Numbered from the stretch's first letter, positions 15,106 through 23,378 are shown. The stretch: 32,358 bases of DNA from an uncultured Collinsella sp. (GCA_900542275.1 UQMW01000016.1:1-32358), one strand, 5' to 3'. Notes: a model not told the origin generated them from the letters alone. Program-made: numbers and translations.

Positions 15106-16423
15106 TGAATGTGCTCCAAACGTGATGCAGGCCGGCGATGAACTTGTCGATGTCGGCCTTGTCGTTGTAGAAGGCCACGCTGGCGCGGCAGCAGGCAAGG
15201 TTCTCGACGCCCAGCCAGGTGAGCAGCGGCTGCGCGCAGTGGTGACCGGCGCGGATGCAGACGCCGTCCATGTCCATGATGCTCGCGACATCGTGCGGGT
15301 GGATGCCCTTGACATTAAAGCTCACGACACCGTGGTGGTTATCCCAATAGATTGAGCCGATGATCTGGACAAAGTCGAGCTGCATGAGCTCGCCCATCAG
15401 GTAGTGGACGAGTGCCTGCTCGCGTGCCTGGATGTTTTCGTAGCCCACCGTGTTGACGAGGTAGTCGAGGGCGGCGCCTGTGGCGAAGATGCCGGCGGCG
15501 TCCTGCGTGCCGGCCTCGAACTTCTCGGGGACGGGAGCCCAGACGGCGTCCTGCTCAGTAACCGAGTCGATCATCTCACCGCCGGTAAGCATGGGCGGCA
15601 TGGCGTTGAGCAGGTCCATCTTGCCCCACAGCACGCCGATGCCCATGGGGCCCATGGCCTTGTGCGCACTAAAGGCAAAGAAGTCGGCGCCCAGGTCGGC
15701 CACATCGACCGGCATGTGCGGCAGCGACTGCGCGCCGTCGACGACCAGGTAGCCGCCGTACTTGTGCACGAGTTTGCCGAGGTTCTTGACCGGGTTCTCG
15801 ACGCCCAGCACGTTGGAGACCTGTCCCACGGCTAGGATCTTGGTCTTGGGACCCACCTTGGCAAGAACCTCCTCGGTGGTGAGCTGGCCGGTCTTGGTGG
15901 GGTAGAGGTAGACGAGCTTGGCGCCGGTCTCGCGGCAGACCTGCTGCCACGGAATCAGGTTGGAGTGGTGCTCCATAATGGTGATGACGACCTCGTCGCC
16001 CGGTTCGAGCACTGTGGGCGCAAAGCTCTTAGCGACCAGGTTGAGCGACTCGCTCGTGTTGCGGGTGAAGACGACCTCGTTGGCCTGTGAGGCGCCGATG
16101 AGGTCAGCGATCTGCTGGCGGACCTTCGCGATGGCGTCGGTGGCCTCGACGGACAGCGAGTACAGGCCGCGCAGGGGGTTGGCGTTCATGCGCTGGTAGA
16201 AGTCGCGTTCGGCGTCGAGCACACAGGCAGGGCGCTGCGCGGTGGCGGCGCTATCGAGGAAGGCGATCTCGGGGTGCTGCTGGAACAGCGGGAACTGGCC
16301 CTTGTAGGGGTTGGTCTCGATGTCCACGGTGGGCCAGCCGCGCGAAGCCTCGTCGCTGGCGTCGAGCTCCATGGGCTCGGGGGCAGTACAGGTATCGCAT
16401 TTAACGTGCTCGGTGTCGATCAT
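15098..16423 (-). CDS. sufS: SufS: PLP-dependent cysteine desulfurase (group II)
   Basis: SufS releases sulfur from L-cysteine (EC 2.8.1.7) as an enzyme persulfide and hands it to SufU. The 441-aa protein shows FLDSAATAQRP (55-65), EHHSN (151-155, His stacking on PLP), the Schiff-base lysine K255 in AFSAHKAMGPMGIG, and the persulfide cysteine C396 in IRAGHHCAQPLL. The first 35 or so residues are an unusual extension with a CxxC (C9, C12) not needed for catalysis. Start and stop overlap neighbours (4 nt with sufD, 8 nt with sufU). Confidence 0.96.
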   Translation of the reverse strand: MIDTEHVKCDTCTAPEPMELDASDEASRGWPTVDIETNPYKGQFPLFQQHPEIAFLDSAATAQRPACVLDAERDFYQRMNANPLRGLYSLSVEATDAIAKVRQQIADLIGASQANEVVFTRNTSESLNLVAKSFAPTVLEPGDEVVITIMEHHSNLIPWQQVCRETGAKLVYLYPTKTGQLTTEEVLAKVGPKTKILAVGQVSNVLGVENPVKNLGKLVHKYGGYLVVDGAQSLPHMPVDVADLGADFFAFSAHKAMGPMGIGVLWGKMDLLNAMPPMLTGGEMIDSVTEQDAVWAPVPEKFEAGTQDAAGIFATGAALDYLVNTVGYENIQAREQALVHYLMGELMQLDFVQIIGSIYWDNHHGVVSFNVKGIHPHDVASIMDMDGVCIRAGHHCAQPLLTWLGVENLACCRASVAFYNDKADIDKFIAGLHHVWSTFNG

Positions 16424-17691
16424 GCGAGCTCCTCTTCAAAGTTGTCGATCAGGTTGTTGCCTAGGCGGACGACGGCGGCGCGGGTGCGCTCGTCGGTGGC
16501 GGAAAGCGCGGCGTCCTCCAGCTTGGCGCGGATGAACAGGTCCTCGGCGGCGTTTTGGTCAAGGCCACGGCAGGCGAGGTAGAACAGCTGCTCGTCGCGG
16601 ACGTGACCGATGGTGGCGCCGTGGTTGCCGGCGACGTCGTCCTCGTCACAGAGAATGACGGGAACGGTCTTGTTGTCGACGCCCTTGTTGGCCAAAAGCA
16701 CCGTCTCGCGTTCGGTGCCGGTTGCACCCTTGCAGCCGTGCACGAGGTCGATGGTGCCACGGTAGACCTTCTTGGACGTGCCGGTCAGCACGCCGTTGGC
16801 GTCGATCTCGCACTCGGTCTTGCGACCGCGGTGGCGCAGCTCGTAGTTAAAGTCGCGCACCTGCTCGCGGGCGCCCAGGTAATCGGTATCGATGGTCACC
16901 TTGGCGGTGTCGCCCAGCAGGTCGCCGGCAAGGCCGGTGGCGCTGGCGCCGGCACCCAGGACGGTGTGCTGCACGTTGACGCGCGCGCCCTCGTCCAGGA
17001 ACAGGCCGGTGTCGTCGAGTGCGATCCAGCTGTCGTCGAGTGTCTGCGTGCAGGTCACGTTGACGGTGGCGTACTCGTGGGCGCACACGCGTAGCACGGA
17101 GCCCACGACACCCTCGCCGGTAACAGGAGAGTCTAGGGCAATATGCAGGTCGAGCGTTGCCTGCGGGCGAGCGACGACGTCGATGGCGGCGATGGCCGCG
17201 GCGGCATCGACACCGCTCACACGCACGGTAACCGTGGCGTGCTGGTATGCGGGCACATCGATGACGATGCGCTTGGTAGCGTGCTCGGCCAAGTAGGCGT
17301 AGGCAGCCTCGCCCATGCCGGTTTCGAAGGCTTCAGCAGGGGAGAGCTCCTCCTCGAGCTTGATGGCGCCGGCCTGGTAGACGGAGGTGGCGGGCACGTC
17401 GAGCTCGGTCTCGGGCGTGATGCGGGCGCGGTCGGCGGCATCACCGGGGGCGGAGGAGCGGCGCTCGGGGAAGCGCTCGGCCATGGCGTCCATGGCGGCG
17501 TCGAACGCGTCTGTCACGCCAATAAACTGCTCGCCCAAGCCTTCGACCTCAACGGCCTCCGCGGGAGCGGCGGCAAGCTCGTCAGAGAGCTCGAGCTTGG
17601 TCTGATTCATCTTCAGCCAGCCCCAAGTGGCAGCCGGCATCGCGTTGACCTGCTCAAGGGTGGTAGCAGCGGTGTTGGTTTCCTGTTTCAT
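16420..17691 (-). CDS. sufD: SufD: component of the SufBCD scaffold
   Basis: SufD pairs with SufB and the ATPase SufC to form the cluster-assembly scaffold. The 423-aa protein has the C-terminal SufB/SufD core: GVLTGTSKKVYRGTIDLVHG, then a region aligned to SufB's Cys/His segment reading VPVILCDEDDVAGNHGATIGHV and a final REDxFYL-like QLFYLACRGLDQNAAEDLFI. The first 100 or so residues are divergent and Ala/Glu-rich. The sufB stop and sufD start share one base (TAATG), and the end overlaps sufS by 4 nt, so the genes are translationally coupled. Confidence 0.94.
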   Translation of the reverse strand: MKQETNTAATTLEQVNAMPAATWGWLKMNQTKLELSDELAAAPAEAVEVEGLGEQFIGVTDAFDAAMDAMAERFPERRSSAPGDAADRARITPETELDVPATSVYQAGAIKLEEELSPAEAFETGMGEAAYAYLAEHATKRIVIDVPAYQHATVTVRVSGVDAAAAIAAIDVVARPQATLDLHIALDSPVTGEGVVGSVLRVCAHEYATVNVTCTQTLDDSWIALDDTGLFLDEGARVNVQHTVLGAGASATGLAGDLLGDTAKVTIDTDYLGAREQVRDFNYELRHRGRKTECEIDANGVLTGTSKKVYRGTIDLVHGCKGATGTERETVLLANKGVDNKTVPVILCDEDDVAGNHGATIGHVRDEQLFYLACRGLDQNAAEDLFIRAKLEDAALSATDERTRAAVVRLGNNLIDNFEEELA

Positions 17692-19103
17692 TATCCGATC
17701 GCTCCTTCCATCTCGAGCTTGATCAGGTTGTTCATCTCGACGGCGTACTCCAGCGGCAGCTCCTTGGAGACCGGGTTGGCAAAGCCGTTGACGATCATGG
17801 TGCGGGCCTCTTCCTCCGAGATGCCGCGGCTCATCAGGTAGAACACCTTGTCGTCGCCGATGCGGCCGATGGTGGCCTCGTGGCCGATGTCGACGTTCTT
17901 GGCGCGGATGTCCATGGCGGGGATGGTGTCGGAGCGGCTCTGGTCGTCGAGCATGAGCGACTGGCAGCTCACGGTTGCCTTGGAACCCTCGGCCTTGGGC
18001 GTGGCCACGATGGAGCTGCGGAAGGTCTGAATGCCGCCGCTCTTGGAGATGCCCTTGGTCTCGACGGTTGCCGAGGTCTCGGGGGCGTTGAGCACGACCT
18101 TACAGCCGGTATCGAGGTTCTGCCCGGCGCCGGCAAAGGTGATGCCGGTAAAGCTCGACCGGGCGCGGCGGCCGTTGAGCACACTCATGGGGTAGAGGTA
18201 GCCCACGTGGCTGCCGAAGGAGCCACTGATCCACTCTATGTCGCCATCCTCGTCCACGCGCGCACGCTTGGTGTTGAGGTTGTACATGTTTTTGGACCAG
18301 TTCTCGATGGTCGAGTAGCGCAGGTGCGCACGCTTGCCCACAAAGAGCTCGACGGCGCCGGCGTGGAGGTTGGCAACGTTGTACTTGGGCGCGGAGCAAC
18401 CCTCGATGAAGTGCAGGTCGGCGTCGTCCTCGACGATGATGAGCGTGTGCTCAAACTGGCCGGCGCCCTTGGCGTTAAGGCGGAAGTAGCTCTGCAGCGG
18501 GAAGTCCAACTTGGTGCCCTTGGGCACGTAGACAAACGAGCCGCCCGACCATACGGCGCCGTGCAGGGCCGCAAACTTGTGGTCGGTGGGCGGGATGAGC
18601 GTCATAAACTTCTCGTGGATGAGCGGCTCCCACTGCGGGTCGTGCAGGGCCTCCTCGATGCCGGAATAGACGATACCCATCTTGGACGCGGTGTCCTGCA
18701 TGTTGTGGTAGACCAGCTCGGAGTCGTACTGCGCGCCGACGCCCGCCAGGTAGCTGCGCTCGGCCTCGGGGATGCCCAGGCGCTCAAAGGTGTTCTTGAT
18801 GTCGTCGGGCACCGACTCCCAGTCGTGCTTTTGGTCGGTGTTGGGCTTGACGTAGGTGACGATGTTGTCCATGTCCAGGCCCTCGATGGAGGGGCCCCAC
18901 GTCGGGTCGGGAAAACGATTGAAGATCTCGAGGGACTTTAAGCGCAGATCGAGCATCCACTGTGGCTCGTCCTTCTTGGCGCTGATCTCGCGCACGATGT
19001 CGGGCGTGATGCCGGCGTCGAGGCGCTCGAATCCCTCCTCGCCGTAGGTGAAGTCGTAGAGGCTGCGGTCGATGTCCGCGACCTCGGTGCGGTTCTTGGT
19101 CAT
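17691..19103 (-). CDS. sufB: SufB: core subunit of the SufBCD Fe-S scaffold
   Basis: SufB accepts sulfur and, with SufD and SufC, builds Fe-S clusters in the cytoplasm. The 470-aa protein is full length with well-conserved landmarks: SYLAGVGAQYDSELVYHNM, FVYVPKGTKLDFPLQSYFR, HFIEGCSAPKYNVANLHAG and, near the end, VSCQSLMLDDQSRSDTIPAMD and DIGHEATIGRI, which carry the conserved cysteine and histidine. AAGGGGCG sits 7 bp before the ATG and only 12 nt separate it from sufC. Confidence 0.97.
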   Translation of the reverse strand: MTKNRTEVADIDRSLYDFTYGEEGFERLDAGITPDIVREISAKKDEPQWMLDLRLKSLEIFNRFPDPTWGPSIEGLDMDNIVTYVKPNTDQKHDWESVPDDIKNTFERLGIPEAERSYLAGVGAQYDSELVYHNMQDTASKMGIVYSGIEEALHDPQWEPLIHEKFMTLIPPTDHKFAALHGAVWSGGSFVYVPKGTKLDFPLQSYFRLNAKGAGQFEHTLIIVEDDADLHFIEGCSAPKYNVANLHAGAVELFVGKRAHLRYSTIENWSKNMYNLNTKRARVDEDGDIEWISGSFGSHVGYLYPMSVLNGRRARSSFTGITFAGAGQNLDTGCKVVLNAPETSATVETKGISKSGGIQTFRSSIVATPKAEGSKATVSCQSLMLDDQSRSDTIPAMDIRAKNVDIGHEATIGRIGDDKVFYLMSRGISEEEARTMIVNGFANPVSKELPLEYAVEMNNLIKLEMEGAIG

Positions 19104-19115
19104 TGCGTCGCCCCT

Positions 19116-19916
19116 TTACGCCTGCTGCTCGGCAGCGGCGGCCTCGGCCTGGGCGCGCTGCTCGGCGGCCTCGCGCTCGAAGGTCTCAAAGCCGTTCTTG
19201 TCGATCCAGGGGATCAGCGAGGCATCGTCCTCGCGCACGATGTGGCCCTTGACCATAACGTGGACGCGGTCGACATCCAGGTGCTCCAGGATGCGCGTGT
19301 TGTGCGTGATGATGAGCATGGAGCCGTCGCAGCTCTTGCGGTAGGCGTCCATACCGTGGCTGACGGTGGACAGGGCGTCGACGTCCAGGCCGGAGTCGGT
19401 CTCGTCCAAGATGGCGAGCTTGGGCTGCAGCAGCAGAAGCTGGAGCATCTCGACCTTCTTTTTCTCGCCGCCCGAGAAGCCCACGCCCAGCTCACGGTTG
19501 AGGTAGGCGGTATCCATGTTAAGCTCGGCCGCGAGCTCCTTGACGCGACGACGGAATTCCTTGCCCTTCATCTCCAGGCCGGGGCGGCCGGCGATACTGG
19601 CGCGCAAAAAGCTCGACAGTGGCACGCCGGGGATCTCGACAGGGGCCTGGAAGCTCAGGAACAGGCCGGCGCGCGAGCGCTTGTCGGTGGTGAGCTCGGT
19701 GATGTCCTGGCCGTCAAAGACGATGCGGCCGTCGTTGACCGTGTAGACGGGGTCGCCCATGACCAGGTGGCCAAGGGTGGACTTGCCGGCGCCGTTGGGG
19801 CCCATCAGCACGTGGGTCTCGCCGGCGGCGACGTTAAGGTTGACGTTGTGGAGGATGGTCTTCTCGTCCACGGAGGCGGTCAGACCTTCGATGGAAAGCA
19901 GCGGATTTGCGCTCAT
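19116..19916 (-). CDS. sufC: SufC: ABC-type ATPase of the SUF complex
   Basis: SufC powers Fe-S assembly on SufBD by ATP binding and hydrolysis. The 266-aa protein has Walker A GPNGAGKST (39-47, K45), the Q-loop glutamine Q90, the ABC signature FSGGEKKKVEM (147-157), and Walker B LAILDETDSGLDVDAL with D171 and E172, the exact SufC form. The C-terminus carries an extra Ala/Glu/Gln-rich tail of about 20 residues. The ATG at 19916 follows GAGAGGGA; an in-frame start at 19946 is less likely. It is the first gene of the operon. Confidence 0.96.
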   Translation of the reverse strand: MSANPLLSIEGLTASVDEKTILHNVNLNVAAGETHVLMGPNGAGKSTLGHLVMGDPVYTVNDGRIVFDGQDITELTTDKRSRAGLFLSFQAPVEIPGVPLSSFLRASIAGRPGLEMKGKEFRRRVKELAAELNMDTAYLNRELGVGFSGGEKKKVEMLQLLLLQPKLAILDETDSGLDVDALSTVSHGMDAYRKSCDGSMLIITHNTRILEHLDVDRVHVMVKGHIVREDDASLIPWIDKNGFETFEREAAEQRAQAEAAAAEQQA

Positions 19917-19980
19917 GCTGTCCCTCTCTGTATATGGTGTACTCATGGGTGTACGAAACCCTAGGAATCTTCTCGGAATA

Positions 19981-20008
19981 AAGTTACTATGGGTTCGGCG
20001 TTAGTCAA
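19981..20008 (-). promoter_or_regulatory. Probable suf operon promoter
   Basis: On the minus strand TTGACT (20008-20003) and TAACTT (19986-19981) are 16 bp apart, about 65 bp before sufC. The two dyad repeats at 20045-20120 lie just upstream of its -35 box. Confidence 0.5.
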
Positions 20009-20044
20009 GGGAAAACCCGACTAATCCACTCGACTTTTCTAGAT

Positions 20045-20077
20045 GTGGGACAAAATAACCTGTTGTGTTTGTCCCAC
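20045..20077. promoter_or_regulatory. Candidate Rrf2-type operator, copy 1
   Basis: GTGGGACAAA (20045-20054) and TTTGTCCCAC (20068-20077) form a perfect 10-bp dyad around ATAACCTGTTGTG. It lies between the divergent sufC and rrf2 genes, 44 bp from a second copy with the same 28-bp plan. Binding by the adjacent regulator is inferred. Confidence 0.65.
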
Positions 20078-20088
20078 TTACTTAAGAT

Positions 20089-20120
20089 TTGGGACAAACA
20101 AACCTGGTTATGTTGTCCAA
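20089..20120. promoter_or_regulatory. Candidate Rrf2-type operator, copy 2
   Basis: The dyad TTGGGACAA...TTGTCCAA (arms 20089-20097 and 20113-20120) shares GGGACAAA, AACCTG and TTGTCC with copy 1 at identical spacing (28-bp core 20091-20118). It ends 20 bp before the rrf2 start codon, well placed for autorepression. Confidence 0.65.
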
Positions 20121-20140
20121 GATGCGATGGGAGGGTAGGT

Positions 20141-20572
20141 ATGCTCATTTCTTCTAAGGGCCGCTATGCCCTCCGACTGATGATCTATATCGCAGCGCTG
20201 GGCGACGCCGAGGGCAAGATCGCTCTGCGCGAGGTCGCCGACCGCGAGCGTATCTCGCAAAAGTATCTGGAGCAGCTGGTTCGTCCGCTCATGAAGGCGG
20301 GCCTACTTAAGAGCGTGCGCGGCAAGGGCGGCGGCTACATGATGGCCAAGGACCCGGCCGAGGTGCGTGCCGGCGACATCCTGCGCGCCGTCGAAGGCAG
20401 CACGGCTCCGGTGGCGTGCGATGGCATCGACAACAGCTGCGCCCGCAGCGATCTTTGCTCGACCGTCAAATTCTGGCGCGGTCTGGACGACGTGATCGAA
20501 AAGTACGTCGACGGCGTGACGTTGGCCGACCTTGCTGCCGTCCCCGAGATCAACTTCGACATTAAGCTGTAG
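20141..20572 (+). CDS. Rrf2-family Fe-S-sensing transcription regulator (IscR/SufR-like)
   Basis: The 143-aa protein has the Rrf2 winged helix (LISSKGRYALRLMIYIA at the start, RISQKYLEQLVRPLMKAGLLKSVRGKGGGY in the recognition and wing region, 38-66). It has three cysteines, C93, C100 and C106, in the loop that holds a [2Fe-2S] cluster in IscR. It is divergent from the suf operon and is therefore the likely Fe-S-responsive regulator of suf and itself. GGGAGGG lies about 7 bp before the ATG at 20141; longer upstream frames would run through the candidate operators and are rejected. Confidence 0.94.
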   Translation: MLISSKGRYALRLMIYIAALGDAEGKIALREVADRERISQKYLEQLVRPLMKAGLLKSVRGKGGGYMMAKDPAEVRAGDILRAVEGSTAPVACDGIDNSCARSDLCSTVKFWRGLDDVIEKYVDGVTLADLAAVPEINFDIKL

Positions 20573-20580
20573 GGCTGCAG

Positions 20581-20868
20581 ATGGTATCTCTCGACAAGGT
20601 GTACAAGCAAATTGAGATTTTTGCTCGGGAATGTGACGCCGAGAGGGTTGTGCTGTTTGGTTCTCGTGCCCGCGGTGACAACTTGCCTAAGAGCGATATT
20701 GATATTGCTGTAGCAGGTTGCCGGGATTTCGACCGTTTCTCATATCTGATAGAGGAGCGTCTTGATACTCTTTTAGATATAGACGTCGTCAATCTCGACG
20801 AGTCCTTATCGCGTCAATTGCTCGATGAAATTGCCAGGGATGGTGTGATTCTGTATGAAAAAATATGA
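20581..20868 (+). CDS. MNT-domain nucleotidyltransferase (HI0073/MntA-like)
   Basis: The 95-aa protein is a minimal nucleotidyltransferase with GSRARGDNLPKSDIDIAV: the GS pair at 27-28 and the metal-binding DxD at D39/D41. In HEPN/MNT toxin-antitoxin pairs such proteins neutralise the HEPN partner by adding AMP residues; in the HI0073/HI0074 type the role is less clear. It starts 8 nt after rrf2 and overlaps the next gene by 14 nt, so rrf2, MNT and partner may share a transcript. Its base composition is visibly more AT-rich than the flanks, suggesting acquisition. The ribosome site is weak. Confidence 0.9.
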   Translation: MVSLDKVYKQIEIFARECDAERVVLFGSRARGDNLPKSDIDIAVAGCRDFDRFSYLIEERLDTLLDIDVVNLDESLSRQLLDEIARDGVILYEKI

Positions 20869-21274
20869 GAACTTTGTCAGCGCCTTGGCGAATCTTGAGG
20901 ATGCGCCCAATCAGGATCTCAACAATGATTTTGTTCAGAGTGGTTTGATTAATAAGTTCAATCTTCAATTTGAACTGAGCTGGAAGCTCCTTAAGCGTCT
21001 GCTCGAGTATGAGGGCGCCACGCTTGCCGCGTCGGGGTCTCCTCGTGCCATCTTGAAGGAGTCCTACCGATTCTACGACTTTATTGATGAGGCGGCCTGG
21101 CTAGATATGCTCAAAGACCGCAATACGAACGTCCATATCTATGACAACAAGCTCGCTCAAGATTTGATTCAGCGCATCTTGAACGTATATATTCCCGCTT
21201 TTTGTCAGTTGAGGGACGGGCTGATGGAGCGATACGGCGAGCTTCTGATGGCGCCCGACGACCAGTTTGTTTAA
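20855..21274 (+). CDS. HI0074-like HEPN-type nucleotidyltransferase partner
   Basis: The 139-aa all-helical protein has the HI0074 family pattern: LQFELSWKLLKRLLEYEG (37-54), SPRAILKESYRFYDFID and DRNTNVHIYDN. The last gives an R-x4-H motif (R89, H94) like the HEPN RNase active site. It is usually encoded with an MNT nucleotidyltransferase, as here with a 14-nt overlap. It may be the toxin of a toxin-antitoxin pair or a substrate-binding subunit; sequence alone does not decide. Confidence 0.88.
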   Translation: MKKYENFVSALANLEDAPNQDLNNDFVQSGLINKFNLQFELSWKLLKRLLEYEGATLAASGSPRAILKESYRFYDFIDEAAWLDMLKDRNTNVHIYDNKLAQDLIQRILNVYIPAFCQLRDGLMERYGELLMAPDDQFV

Positions 21275-21320
21275 TTCCTTAAGATTTCGCGGAGGGTTGT
21301 TGCCGTTTACCGAGGGGTTG

Positions 21321-21349
21321 TTGTGCAACAACGGGCGAGCTGCAATACT
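21321..21349 (+). promoter_or_regulatory. Probable promoter of the wall-protein gene, with overlapping dyad
   Basis: TTGTGC (21321-21326) and AATACT (21344-21349) are 17 bp apart. A dyad GTTGTTG-TG-CAACAAC (21317-21332) overlaps the -35 box and could bind a regulator. Confidence 0.55.
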
Positions 21350-21402
21350 TATTTTTATCTTTGCAAACTGCACTTTAACTACACCAATGCAGGGAGGATC
21401 TT

Positions 21403-23211
21403 ATGCAGCCCAAGCATTCTGCTATTGTCGCGGGCCTGACGCTGGCGCTTTCGTTTGGCGCCGTTTCCGTGCCGGCACCCGCCGCTGCCGAGGAGCCCAC
21501 GCCGGGCGTTGCCTCGGATGCCACCGATATCGATAAGGGTCTCTACACCCAGCAGTCCTTCTCGGGCGTGCTGAGGTCGGTCCAGGGCGTTTCGTTTGTT
21601 AACGTGACTCCCGAGATGAAGTACTTCACCAAATATGAGAGTCACGGCAACTATAACCAGGGCTTTTCGTACGGTGACGGTTATAACGCGCTGGGTTATT
21701 ACCAGTTCGACCGTCGTTGGTCGCTCATTCCGTTTATGAAGCAGGCCTACAACTACAACCCCGAAAAATACAGCATGCTCAAGGATGCGATTGATCGCGG
21801 CAGCGAGATTTCCAACATGAGCAATGCCATGTACGAGAACGGCCAGCTCACCGAGTTGGGCCGTATTGCGCAGGAGGCCTTCCAGGGCGCTTATAACATC
21901 GATCCTGTTGAGTTCTCAGCTCTTCAAGATGCCTATGCGTACAACTCGTACTATGCGGTGACCGAGGCGTGGCTCAAGAGTGGCCTGGGCATTGATATTT
22001 CGGGCCGTGCCGATTGCGTTAAGGGCATGGTGTGGAGCATCACCAACATGTGCGGCACCGGTGGCTGCAGGGACTTCTTCCGTTGGGCGAATCTCTCCAA
22101 CGATATGTCCGACCGCGAGTTTGTGACGGCGCTTTCCAACAGTGTGGTCAATAACGTGGCGACCAAGTATTCGAGCCAGCCCCAGTATCATGAGGGCTGG
22201 AAGAACCGCTACCGCAATGAGCTGAAGGACTGCTTGGTTTATATCGCCGAGGACGAGGCCGCTGCGACGCCCGTGCAGCCCGAACCTACGCCGGCGCCCT
22301 CGCCGACGCCTGATTCGAATGACGACTCGAGCGACGATGCCAACGATGACAGGATGGATGCGCCCTCGACCGGTGCTGACGGTGATGGCTCTGCTGGTGG
22401 CACTACCAACAACGGCTCTACCTCGAACGGTTCCGATTCAAACGGCTCTGCTGCGGGCGATTCGTCTTCAAGCTCTGCCGGCAATACGGACAGCGACGCT
22501 TCTGGTTCGACCGGCGCTGGCACCTCTAACTCATCCACCGGCTCGAGCGATTCGTCCGTTGGCACCGGCTCTAACAACGGCTCCGGCTCTGACGCAACCC
22601 CTGGTTCCGATGCTTCCAAGGATGACTCGAATAAGGCGCCGGACGTTCCCGTTGCTTCGCCGGACAAGAAGCCTTCTTTCTCCGAGCAGCTTGGCTCTAC
22701 GCTGGGCTCTTCTCTGATGGCTGGCGTCAATAACGGCTCGACCCAGAACAAGGGCAACTCTGATCAGGTTTCCACGGAAAAGACCGAGGCCGCAAAGGGC
22801 GACTCCAAGGACAAGGCTTCCGAGAAGACCGAATCCGATAAGGGTTCTAGCTCTGAGGAGAAGAGCGACAAGTCCGAACAGAAGAAGGACGAGGATAAGA
22901 AGTCTGAATCTGAGGAGAAGGACAAGAGCAAGGCCGAGGGCGAAAAGAAACAGTCCGAAGACGACGACAAGAGCGGTGCTGACAACCAGGTCCAAGAGCA
23001 AAATGACTCCAAAACGGTGACCACCACGACCACGACGACTACAACTACCAAGTCCTCGGGCGGCAACATGCCCAAGACGGGCGATCTGATTGTGATGGCG
23101 AGCCTTGCCAGCGCGAGCTTGGCCACACTGGGCGCTACGTCTATCGTAAGTGGTAAGCATAAGCTCGATCAGCAGAAGAAGGCTTCTGGGGAGGACGGCT
23201 CGGAGGAGTAA
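21403..23211 (+). CDS. Secreted, sortase-type wall protein with lysozyme-like N-terminal domain
   Basis: The 602-aa protein has a signal peptide (hydrophobic 8-24, likely cleavage after AAA at 27-29). Residues 70-250 are a folded domain with KYESHGNYNQGFSYGDGYNALGYYQFDRRW, which resembles the E-S-x-G-N ... SYGxYQF pattern of lysozyme-superfamily muramidases, with E79 the candidate catalytic acid. Then come a Pro/Thr stretch, a Ser/Gly/Asn/Asp-rich linker, a Lys/Glu/Asp/Ser-rich segment, ten consecutive threonines and MPKTG (556-560), an LPxTG-like sorting motif. A membrane segment (about 561-584) and a KHKLDQQKK stop-transfer end follow. GGGAGGA lies 6 bp before the ATG. It is probably wall-anchored; enzymatic activity is inferred. 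A strong terminator follows. Confidence 0.85.
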   Translation: MQPKHSAIVAGLTLALSFGAVSVPAPAAAEEPTPGVASDATDIDKGLYTQQSFSGVLRSVQGVSFVNVTPEMKYFTKYESHGNYNQGFSYGDGYNALGYYQFDRRWSLIPFMKQAYNYNPEKYSMLKDAIDRGSEISNMSNAMYENGQLTELGRIAQEAFQGAYNIDPVEFSALQDAYAYNSYYAVTEAWLKSGLGIDISGRADCVKGMVWSITNMCGTGGCRDFFRWANLSNDMSDREFVTALSNSVVNNVATKYSSQPQYHEGWKNRYRNELKDCLVYIAEDEAAATPVQPEPTPAPSPTPDSNDDSSDDANDDRMDAPSTGADGDGSAGGTTNNGSTSNGSDSNGSAAGDSSSSSAGNTDSDASGSTGAGTSNSSTGSSDSSVGTGSNNGSGSDATPGSDASKDDSNKAPDVPVASPDKKPSFSEQLGSTLGSSLMAGVNNGSTQNKGNSDQVSTEKTEAAKGDSKDKASEKTESDKGSSSEEKSDKSEQKKDEDKKSESEEKDKSKAEGEKKQSEDDDKSGADNQVQEQNDSKTVTTTTTTTTTTKSSGGNMPKTGDLIVMASLASASLATLGATSIVSGKHKLDQQKKASGEDGSEE

Positions 23212-23242
23212 TCTTCTAGATCGTTTTCTATAAGAGTTTGGG

Positions 23243-23278
23243 ACGGGGTCCGGTGCGGCGGCATCGGGCCCCGTTTTT
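23243..23278 (+). terminator. Terminator of the wall-protein gene
   Basis: A 14-bp stem (23243-23256 with 23261-23274, two G-T pairs) closes a GGCG loop and is followed by TTTT. Confidence 0.92.
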
Positions 23279-23350
23279 GTTGTGCAACGATTTGTTATGC
23301 CCCCTCGGGGGTCTGCTGCTACCGTTGCCCGAAACGTTTGCATGTCGATA

Positions 23351-23378
23351 TTGTTGCGCTCTACCCGCTCGCTACAAT
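23351..23378 (+). promoter_or_regulatory. Probable promoter of the AAA-ATPase-like gene
   Basis: TTGTTG (23351-23356) and TACAAT (23373-23378) are 16 bp apart, about 34 bp before the start codon at 23412. Confidence 0.55.

Noticed and set aside
17880..18941. Plus-strand open frame of 353 codons
   Set aside because: It is a shadow of sufB.
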